Assembly (NCBI GenBank): GCA_947462335.1
Contig: OX381710.1
Location: 60,520,842 to 60,584,841 of the forward strand
DNA length: 64,000 bases
Source: Harmothoe impar
Lineage: Eukaryota > Annelida > Polychaeta > Phyllodocida > Polynoidae
Direction: 5' to 3'
The notes beneath the pieces were generated by a model that did not search any database, was not told the DNA's origin, and saw only the letters and a list, made by a program, of their open reading frames with translations. The position numbers and the translations under genes are program-made. Shown in pieces: positions 54,493-64,000 of the stretch. Position 1 is the stretch's first letter; each line of letters starts with the position of its first letter.

Positions 54493-55434
54493 TATTTGAT
54501 TCAATTCATAGGAGAATACAATATTCTAGAGGAATATGTCAAAATAAGGTCTATAAATAACACTTTTAAAGATAAATTCGGTGCACAACTTTGGGCATGC
54601 CAGTTGGGATTTCAAAATGTTGTTCACAAACAAGGCTAGATGTCAAAGTCGCCAGAGGCTCTTCTGCAGTGATTATGATCTAATTTCAGTTAGACATTGA
54701 CTATAAATGTCATTAAATGGAGATTATATCTAAATATGTGACTGACAATGCCTCTCTAAAATATTAGAAAATCTGACAGATCTGCGCACGTGGCAAGTAG
54801 TCCCCCCCGATCCGGGGTACCATGTAAGAGATAGATTGCCGCATTACAATCTGAGCTTGTAAGTGTGCCGACTACTGTGTGGCAGGAAGCGTCCTGCTGG
54901 CGTGGATTGTCGTTCAGAAAATAGTCTGAATGGAACTGTCTAAACCTCATGGGTCAACATGAGATCATACGATACTGGTACTCCTGGTGCATATTGAATG
55001 GCAAATTAGCCATGATAAGGCCTATAAAGGGGGTGCAGATGGGTCAAAAGCGACCTGGCGACTGGGCTGTTTTGAAGGCGACTTTCCGACCTTAGGGGGG
55101 GGGGACCTCTCTGCACCCACTATAAACAATGTGTATCCAGAGGATAAGGCGGGATAAGGCACCGCCCATTTTCAACCTGACAGTTCTCTATTGTCTCTAT
55201 TTACATGGGCGGAAATGTGATCACTTCACCCTGACCTCTGATTAGAAATGTTTCATAAACTGACTCATTAACTTTAAATGTCCTCCAAAACGATGATAAG
55301 CATGGTAAGCCTAACATGTTTTACATTCAATCCGATACTTTGGTCAACATTATTTATTACCAGATTGATGTAGTAATTGAATCTTTGTGGGGGGAGTGGG
55401 AGCTCATCCCGTAGTTCCGACGTAACCCCAAGTA

Positions 55435-55572
55435 GCAAACCTAACTGGGTCCCAGTTGGGCCCCAGTTGGGCTGCCCGACTGGGGCCCTGCGAGAACGGG
55501 CACTGGGCAAATGTCCCGCGCCCAAGCGGGCTAGCCCAAATTGGGCCCCGACTGGGCCCCGGACGGGCCCCA
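55435..55572. repeat. GC-rich ACTGGG/GGGCCCC repeat block
   Basis: Consists of short overlapping units of CCCAGTTGGGC and GACTGGGGCCC in both orientations and ends GGACGGGCCCC. It may be a small foldback element. Repeated at about 60,195-60,335. Confidence 0.5.
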
Positions 55573-55684
55573 CTTTCATATTTTAGGTTACAACTTACAT
55601 ATAGAGCAGTCTAGTAATTGATTTTAATTAATATATAGACAGAGCTGCATGCTAAAGTGACCGAGTCAGTGGGTTATTCCACGA

Positions 55685-55746
55685 GGGGTGCCTGGCCCGT
55701 ATTGCACGCTGGCCGCAGGCCTAGTGCAATGCGGGCCAGGCACCCC
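55685..55746. repeat. Perfect-type hairpin, 23-bp stem, 16-base loop
   Basis: Left arm 55,685-55,707 (GGGGTGCCTGGCCCGTATTG then CAC) and right arm 55,724-55,746 pair over 23 bases with one wobble position. The loop itself contains GGCCGCAGGCC. Same hairpin at 60,447-60,508. No function assigned. Confidence 0.75.
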
Positions 55747-55940
55747 AAGTGGGCATGTTACTTGGGACCCACTGAGTAGAAGGTTGGGAAAGCTCAACTA
55801 TCATCCCGCTATACGGCGACATGTTTGAATGTGGCGTCCAACGGCCAAAACCCGGCTGCATATGTGGTGTGATCTGCGAAAAGGGACCTTAGTGCAGGAC
55901 ACACCCGGGGGGCCACTCCCTATCTTTTCTATAGTAACTA

Positions 55941-56704
55941 GGGTAAATGTGGGTAATATCGCGCACCTAGTGATGATATTACCCAAATCTTCCTCATAAC
56001 TCTAGCCCATCGTCATTAAGAACCCTTTTTATATGAAATTTAAAAAAAAATATTGAAAGTTGAAAAAAATGGAGAAAAAAATATATCGTTATTTGCAACC
56101 ACCTATACCTATGGTAAGCAGGGGCCTAAAAGTATGACTAAATATTTGGGTTATATCGTTATTATTGTTGTTATATCACTCACACCTTTGTGTTATATCA
56201 CTCACCCCATTGATATATACAGTGTATTTGACCATATGGGTAAATCCGCTCACCTGTTTTCACACCCAAAAGTGTGAAAACAGGGTGGTTCACCCCCAAA
56301 TGCTCTCACACCCTGTATGGTGAGTAGCAGCATCCCCAAATTTACACCAGTGTTAGACAACATAGAAATCTACCCTGTAACACTATTTGAATCATTTTAC
56401 TGTTATTTGATATTCTATTTTTTATTTTATAAAGATGTGCGCCATATAACAACATGCCTGAGCGATATAAGCTCTATGGGAATTAGTATACAAAAAGCAA
56501 ATATAGATTTTTTTAACGTTTTTATAAATGTCTAGCTCGAGGCATAAATATATGTCTCAGATAAATATCATGTATTGACATGATATCGTATGTTAAGTGG
56601 CTACTCACCAAAAAAAAAGAAATTGAAATAAAAGTTTAAATTGTGCCTTTTAGGGGGGGGGGTGCGCAATATTACCACATGCGCGATATTATCCACATTT
56701 ACCC
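55941..56704. mobile_element. TIR element, same family, second type, copy 1
   Basis: Same ends as 53,668-54,492 (GGGTAAATGTGGGTAATATC; right end TTATCCACATTTACCC slightly changed) with a diverged interior of the same order (GTTATATCACTCACACC, CACACCCAAAAGTGTG). The TA on the right is lost. Homologue in the next unit: 60,716-61,464. Confidence 0.7.
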
Positions 56705-58491
56705 TTGTCTCCAGATAGGCCCTAGTCTCTGGAGCAAACGCTGGCCAAATCCATCTACGTCGCTACGCTAATTTACTGGGAGCCAGATCTTGAAAAAAGT
56801 GCTAGGGTCAGCCCTTTTTTTAAACTAGGGTCGGGTTGTATGTCACTCTCGATTTCTCGATATAATCTTCTCTCTGGATCAACCTGGCGCTCTCCGGTGG
56901 AAAGAGTCCTGAAAGGAGTAGGGGAAGATGGGGGAATACGGGACACCTAAGGGTTTTCATGCAATTTCTGGCTTACTGGTGACCATAAGTGAAATATTTT
57001 TTTACCTACGTTTTAAGCATTCCTCTTTTATATTTAACTGTGTTGAGGAAAAAATTCCTCAAACCCCCTAAAGTACAATGGTTGCAGTTAATAATTTCAA
57101 AGATTTTGTGACCCATATTACCCCACCGTGGGGTAATACGGGTCGCCATTGTGGGGTAAGACGGAACGGAATAGGAATCGTCAGTGAAAATGGCCAAATA
57201 TCTTTCATGCATAGGTGGAATTCTTTGAATGAGAAGCCTTTGACGTACCATAACAAAATATATGATGATTTAAACTGTCGCAAAACATTATAAAGATACT
57301 TTGTTACATCAATGAGTGCTATATGCCTATTCCTTTCGACATAATTTGTCAAAATATAAAAGAATTAGCAAAATTTGTCAAAAATGGAGTGTTTACATTG
57401 TTTCCATGGTAACCAGGATGTCATGATATACCCAAAACCTTACCTAGAAGATGGGGCTCCTATATAGCTTTAATTTAAGCTATTTTGTGACCATTTATGT
57501 TGAGATGCACACTAGAAACCGCAAAAATTGTAAATTGTCCTTGATATTGAAATTGACCTTGAAGTTTCACGTATTTTCATGCCGCCATTTTGGAAAATGG
57601 CCGCCACACAACGCAAGACCATATGCGAATTTAAAACATGAAAAAAATCTCACAAAGAACTAAGTTTATTTACATATCTTGAAAAAAAGTAGTTTCTACA
57701 AAGACACTCTTTCGTGTGGAAAGTTTAAATATTAGGATTACCCTCACTGAAACCCCAAGGAGGACTAGAACAATTCAGACGCCCCCATCTGCCGACGGTC
57801 ACCAAAGGAATAGACTAGTTCCAATCCCGACGCTCCGCTTTGGGACCAGTAACCGTTCAGCGTTGTAACGGGTTACGTTGCCGCGTTCTGTAACCAATCA
57901 CCCCAAGCTGGCCCCATCTCGCACCATGTTAAATAGCGTCAATTAGAGAGCGCCGCTCGGAGCGGACCGCACAGTTACTTGTCCTTAAGTGAGGCGAGCG
58001 GTAGCCGCAGGAGCGCATGGGATTGGAACGAGTCTAACCAAAGGAACTACATCGAATAACATGGCGCCAATAAACATTCCAGCACGGCTGAACAAAATCA
58101 AACCTACTGATGGTCTGCTACTTCTATGCCTGTCAATGCAAAAATAAAAAGAAAGCACTCCTGCTTCAGCTGACAGATGGCACCGAAATATCTTCCCTCA
58201 ACCACAGAATTATGAGTAGCGTGGCCGTGGGAGACCGGGGCTGCACCAAAAAGACCGTCTCACGCAGTGCGGGGCCACGGGAGGGGTGGGGCTTGGCAGC
58301 CGACTACTCATCCGGGTAACCTCGTCAACTCAAATGCGGGACTTGACTCGGTCATTATGGACCACTTCACATGGTGGGTGTATCCTCGCGCGACCTTTTA
58401 CAGCTAAGTCAGTGTGCACATACATTACATAATGTAGTCCGGCCATTTTTTCGGCTAGAAATCTAAAATGCCTCACTAAATAGCAACAGTA

Positions 58492-59258
58492 GGGTAAATG
58501 TGGGTAATATCGCGCACCTAGTGACGATATTACCCAAATGTCCCTCACCAATCGAGTCCACTGTCATTAAGAACTATTTTATGTGCATTTCTTGAAAAAA
58601 TAATCTAAAATTAAAAAAATGGAGAAAAAAAGATATGCCAATCATACCCCCCTGTATGGTAAGCAGGGGCTTTTAAAGATGGTTAAATGTTTGGGTTATA
58701 TCGTCATGATTGTTGTTATATCGCTCACACCTTTGTGTTATATCACTCACCCATTGAAATACAGTGCATTTGACCATATGGGTAAATCCGCTCACCTGTT
58801 TTCACACCCAAAAGTGTGAAAACAGGGTGCTTTAGCCAAAATGCTCTCACACCTGTATGGTGAGGAGCACTATACCCAAATTTGTACCAGTGTTAGACAA
58901 CATATAAAGCTACCCTCTAACCATAGTCCACTCATTTTATTGTTATTTGATATATTATTTTTTATTATCTAAACAGGTGAGCGATATAACAACATGCCTG
59001 AGCGATATAAGCTCTATGGGAATTAGTATAGAAACTGCTGATTTAGCAAGTATTAAAAATACCAATTATTAGGTGATTTTGTTCATCTCTGGTTCCTGAC
59101 ATACATGTAACGCACAGGTAAAGAAAATACATTAAAATGATACTAAATAAAATGTGGCAAACTAAAAAAATAAAATTAAAAATTAAAAAGTTTAAAATTG
59201 TGCCTTTTAGGGGGGGTGCGCGATATTACCACATGCGCGATATTACCCACATTTACCC
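58492..59258. mobile_element. TIR element, first type, copy 2
   Basis: Counterpart of 53,668-54,492 in the second 4.8-kb unit, without the 60-70-base internal duplication of copy one. TA flanks retained. Confidence 0.75.
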
Positions 59259-60715
59259 TATTTGATTCAATTCATAGGAGAATACAATATTCTAGAGGAA
59301 TATGTCAAAATAAGGTCTATAAATAACACTTTTAAAGATAAATTCGGTGCACAACTTTGGGCATGCCAGTTGGGATTTCAAAATGTTGTTCACAAACAAG
59401 GCTAGATGTCAAAGTCGCCAGAGGCTCTTCTGCAGTGATTATGATCTAATTTCAGTTAGACATTGACTTATAAATGTCATTAAATGGAGATTATATCTAA
59501 ATATGTGACTGACAATGCCTCTCTAAAATATTAGAAAATCTGACAGATCTGCGCACGTGGCAAGTAGTCCCCCCCGATCCGGGGTACCATGTAAGAGATA
59601 GATTGCCGCATTACAATCTGAGCTTGTAAGTGTGCCGACTACTGTGTGGCAGGAAGCGTCCTGCTGGCGTGGATTGTCGTTCAGAAAATAGTCTGAATGG
59701 AACTGTCTAAACTCATGGTCAACATGAGATCATACGATACTGGTACTCCTGGTGCATATTGAATGGCAAATTAGCCATGATAAGGCCTATAAAGGGGGTG
59801 CAGATGGGTCAAAAGCGACCTGGCGACTTGGGCTGTTTTGAAGGCGACTTTCCGACCTTAGGGGGGGGGGACCTCTCTGCACCCACTATAAACAATGTGT
59901 ATCCAGAGGATAAGGCGGGATAAGGCACCGCCCATTTTCAACCTGACAGTTCTCTATTGTCTCTATTTACATGGGCGGAAAATGTGATCACTTCACCCTG
60001 ACCTCTGATAGAAATGTTTCATAAACTGACTCATAACTTTAAATGTCCTCCAAACGATGATAAGCATGGTAAGCCTAACATGTTTTACATTCAATCCGAT
60101 ACTTTGGTCAACATTATTTATTACCAGATTGATGTAGTAATTGAATCTTTGTGGGGGAGTGGGAGCTCATCCCGTAGTTCCGACGTAACCCCAAGTAGCA
60201 AACCTAACTGGGTCCCAGTTGGGCCCCAGTTGGGCTGCCCGACTGGGGCCCTGCGAGAACGGGCACTGGGCAAATGTCCGCGCCCAAGCGGGCTAGCCCA
60301 AATTGGGCCCCGACTGGGCCCCGGACGGGCCCCACTTTCATATTTTAGGTTACAACTTACATAATAGAGCAGTCTAGTAATTGATTTTAATTAATATATA
60401 GACAGAGCTGCATGCTAAAGTGACCGAGTCAGTGGTTATTCCACGAGGGGTGCCTGGCCCGTATTGCACGCTGGCCGCAGGCCTAGTGCAATGCGGGCCA
60501 GGCACCCCAAGTGGGCATGTTACTTGGGACCCACTGAGTAGAAGGTTGGGAAAGCTCAACTATCATCCCGCTATACGGCGACATGTTTGAATGTGGCGTC
60601 CAACGGCCAAAACCCGGCTGCATATGTGGTGTGATCTGCGAAAAGGGACCTTAGTGCAGGACACACCCGGGGGGGGGCCACTCCCTATCTTTTCTATAGT
60701 AACTAGGGTAAATGT

Positions 60716-61464
60716 GGGTAATATCGCGCACCTAGTGACGATATTACCCAAATCTTCCTCATAACTCTAGCCCATCGTCATTAAGAACCCTTTTTATATG
60801 AAATTTTAAAAAAAATATTGAAAGTTGAAAAAATGGAGAAAAAAATATATCGTTATTGCAACCACCTATACCTATGGTAAGCAGGGGCCTAAAAGTATGA
60901 CTAAATATTTGGGTTATATCGTTATTATTGTTGTTATATCACTCACACCTTTGTGTTATATCACTCACCCATTGATATATACAGTGTATTTGACCATATG
61001 GGTAAATCCGCTCACCTGTTTTCACACCCAAAAGTGTGAAAACAGGGTGGTTCACCCCAAATGCTCTCACACCTGTATGGTGAGTAGCAGCATCCCCAAA
61101 TTTACACCAGTGTTAGACAACATAGAAATCTACCCTGTAACACTATTTGAATCATTTTACTGTTATTTGATATTCTATTTTTTATTTTATAAAGATGTGC
61201 GCCATATAACAACATGCCTGAGCGATATAAGCTCTATGGGAATTAGTATACAAAAAGCAAATATAGATTTTTTAATGTTTTTATAAATGTCTAGCTCGAG
61301 GCATAAATATATGTCCTCAGATAAATTCATGTATTGACATGATATCGTATGTTAAGTGGCTACTCACCAAAAAAAAAAGAAATTGAAATAAAAGCTTAAA
61401 TTGTGCCTTTTAGGGGGGGGGGTGCGCAATATTACCACATGCGCGATATTATCCACATTTACCC
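60716..61464. mobile_element. TIR element, second type, copy 2
   Basis: Counterpart of 55,941-56,704 in the second 4.8-kb unit. Confidence 0.7.
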
Positions 61465-63316
61465 TTGTCTCCAGATAGGCCCTAGTCTCTGGAGCAAACG
61501 CTGGCCAAATCCATCTACGTCGCTACGCTAATTTACTGGGAGCCAGATCTTGAAAAAAGTGCTAGGGTCAGCCCTTTTTTTAAACTAGGGTCGGGTTGTA
61601 TGTCACTCTCGATTTCTCGATATAATCTTCTCTCTGGATCAACCTGGCGCTCTCCGGTGGAAAGAGTCCTGAAAGGAGTAGGGGAAGATGGGGGAATACG
61701 GGACACCTAAGGGTTTTCATGCAATTTCTGGCTTACTGGTGACCATAAGTGAAATATTTTTTTACCTACGTTTTAAGCATTCCTCTTTTATATTTAACTG
61801 TGTTGAGGAAAAAATTCCTCAAACCCCCTAAAGTACAATGGTTGCAGTTAATAATTTCAAAGATTTTGTGACCCATATTACCCCACCGTGGGGTAATACG
61901 GGTCGCCATTGTGGGGTAAGACGGAACGGAATAGGAATCGTCAGTGAAAATGGCCAAATATCTTTCATGCATAGGTGGAATTCTTTGAATGAGAAGCCTT
62001 TGACGTACCATAACAAAATATATGATGATTTAAACTGTCGCAAAACATTATAAAGATACTTTGTTACATCAATGAGTGCTATATGCCTATTCCTTTCGAC
62101 ATAATTTGTCAAAATATAAAAGAATTAGCAAAATTTGTCAAAAATGGAGTGTTTACATTGTTTCCATGGTAACCAGGATGTCATGATATACCCAAAACCT
62201 TACCTAGAAGATGGGGCTCCTATATAGCTTTAATTTAAGCTATTTTGTGACCATTTATGTTGAGATGCACACTAGAAACCGCAAAAATTGTAAATTGTCC
62301 TTGATATTGAAATTGACCTTGAAGTTTCACGTATTTTCATGCCGCCATTTTGGAAAATGGCCGCCACACAACGCAAGACCATATGCGAATTTAAAACATG
62401 AAAAAAATCTCACGAAGAACTAAGTTTATTTACATATCTTGAAAAAAAGTAGTTTCTACAAAGACACTCTTTCGTGTGGAAAGTTTAAATATTAGGATTA
62501 CCCTCACTGAAACCCCAAGGAGGACTAGAACAATTCAGACGCCCCCATCTGCCGACGGTCACCAAAGGAATAGACTAGTTCCAATCCCGACGCTCCGCTT
62601 TGGGACCAGTAACCGTTCAGCGTTGTAACGGGTTACGTTGCCGCGTTCTGTAACCAATCACCCCAAGCTGGCCCCATCTCGCACCATGTTAAATAGCGTC
62701 AATTAGAGAGCGCCGCTCGGAGCGGACCGCACAGTTACTTGTCCCTAAGTGAGGCGAGCGGTAGCCGCAGGAGCGCATGGGATTGGAACGAGTCTAACCA
62801 AAGGAACTACATCGAATAACATGGCGCCAATAAACATTCCAGCACGGCTGAACAAAATCAAACCTACTGATGGTCTGCTACTTCTATAAATATATGACAG
62901 GCCATATTTACTTAAATAACCCTTTTCTCATGTTGTATAGCATAAAATACACGCCTGTCAATGCAAAAATAAAAAGAAAGCACTCCTGCTTCAGCTGACA
63001 GATGGCACCGAAATATCTTCCCTCAACCACAGAATTATGAGTAGCGTGGCCATGGGAGACCGGGGCTGCACCAAAAAGACCGTCTCACGCAGTGCGGGGC
63101 CACGGGAGGGGTGGGGCTTGGCAGCCGACTACTCATCCGGGTAACCTCGTCAACTCAAATGCGGGACTTGACTCGGTCATTATGGACCACTTCACATGGT
63201 GGGTGTATCCTCGCGCGACCTTTTACAGCTAAGTCCGTGTGCACATACATTACATAATGTAGTCCGGCCATTTTTTCGGCTAGAAATCTAAAATGCCTCA
63301 CTAAATAGCAACAGTA

Positions 63317-64000
63317 GGGTAAATGTGGGTAATATCGCGCACCTAGTGACGATATTACCCAAATGTCCCTCACCAATCGAGTCCACTGTCATTAAGAACT
63401 ATTTTATGTGCATTTCTTGAAAAAATAATCTAAAATAAAAAAAATGGAGAAAAAAAGATATGCCAATCATACCCCCCTGTATGGTAAGCAGGGGCTTTTA
63501 AAGATGGTTAAATGTTTGGGTTATATCGTCATGATTGTTGTTATATCGCTCACACCTTTGTGTTATATCACTCACCCATTGAAATACAGTGCATTTGACC
63601 ATATGGGTAAATCCGCTCACCTGTTTTCACACCCAAAAGTGTGAAAACAGGGTGCTTTAGCCAAAATGCTCTCACACCTGTATGGTGAGGAGCACTATAC
63701 CCAAATTTGTACCAGTGTTAGACAACATATAAAGCTACCCTCTAACCATAGTCCACTCATTTTATTGTTATTTGATATATTATTTTTTATTATCTAAACA
63801 GGTGAGCGATATAACAACATGCCTGAGCGATATAAGCTCTATGGGAATTAGTATAGAAACTGCTGATTTAGCAAGTATTAAAAATACCAATTATTAGGTG
63901 ATTTTGTTCATCTCTGGTTCCTGACATACATGTAACGCACAGGTAAAGAAAATACATTAAAATGATACTAAATAAAATGTGGCAAACTAAAAAAATAAAA
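63317..64000. mobile_element. TIR element, first type, copy 3, cut by window end
   Basis: Starts with the same GGGTAAATGTGGGTAATATC end after TA and runs to the window edge. Confidence 0.72.

Larger units (their letters stand above)
51998..64000. repeat. 4.8-kb composite repeat, two and a half tandem copies
   Basis: Copies start at CGCTCTCCGGTGGAAAGAGT: 51,998-56,886 (4,889 bases), 56,887-61,646 (4,760) and 61,647 to the window end (partial). Copies are nearly identical. Visible differences are a 60-70-base duplication present only in copy one (about 53,990-54,060), a 60-70-base deletion only in copy two (at about 58,127), small homopolymer changes, and scattered substitutions. Short open frames in it are the same in each copy but resemble nothing and carry TIR-element sequence. 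No gene is supported. Confidence 0.93.

Noticed and set aside
52117..54639. Short open frames of 60-95 residues repeated in each 4.8-kb unit
   Set aside because: Their conservation follows from the tandem duplication; they overlap TIR-element ends and each other and show no domain features.

Overview
The window is eukaryotic, almost certainly from an invertebrate animal. It holds one spliced cellular gene of the BTB-BACK-PHR (BTBD1/2/3/6) type and is otherwise nearly solid mobile DNA: Ty3/Gypsy LTR retrotransposons, DIRS-type tyrosine-recombinase retroelements, many short TIR elements (MITEs) and satellite arrays. There are no operons or bacterial signals. The species cannot be named from sequence alone; the mix resembles marine invertebrates such as molluscs, brachiopods or lancelets (inference).

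Layout. 1-1.8 kb: decayed Ty3/Gypsy pol (+). 2.1-3.2 kb: decayed DIRS-type RNase H/tyrosine recombinase (-). 5.3-5.7 kb: probable solo LTR. 6.37-19.97 kb: a pogo/Tigger-like MITE split by a minus-strand Ty3 element (here Ty3-B, 6,410-19,053). Its right LTR is in turn split by a plus-strand Ty3 element (Ty3-A, 11,934-18,917, TSD CACGG), which carries a 2,443-bp internal tandem duplication. 19-21 kb: minisatellite and MITEs. 21.1-44.2 kb: a five-level nest. A 403-bp TIR element holds a 3'-truncated DIRS-type element and a Harbinger-like MITE; that MITE holds a hAT-like MITE; that holds an 18.3-kb minus-strand Ty3 element (Ty3-C, 25,364-43,630); and Ty3-C holds a 5.2-kb satellite-filled TIR element and a 0.9-kb palindromic TIR element. 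45.7-49.3 kb: the BTBD-like gene (-), its BTB exon broken by a 505-bp MITE. 50.6-51.2 kb: nested MITEs. 52-64 kb: two and a half head-to-tail copies of a 4.8-kb composite repeat.

Most interesting system. Ty3-B and Ty3-C are related Ty3/Gypsy families. Besides gag and pol they carry, downstream of integrase on the same strand, a long accessory gene with an acidic/basic N-terminal region, paired cysteine/histidine zinc-finger-like modules and, in Ty3-C, a proline/arginine-rich and coiled-coil C-terminal part (about 1,090 residues in all). In Ty3-C this gene is split by the 5.2-kb TIR element. Subtracting that element and one 4-bp target duplication leaves the two flanks in the same frame, and Ty3-B shows the undivided arrangement at that point. 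Ty3-B has lost reverse transcriptase, RNase H and integrase but still carries gag and much of the accessory gene. Both copies have frameshifts or stops, so they are relics; the family's active members would be elsewhere in the genome.

Motifs, frames and boundaries were read by eye. No alignment or database search was run. Percent identities are not given, and family assignments rest on motifs named in each entry.
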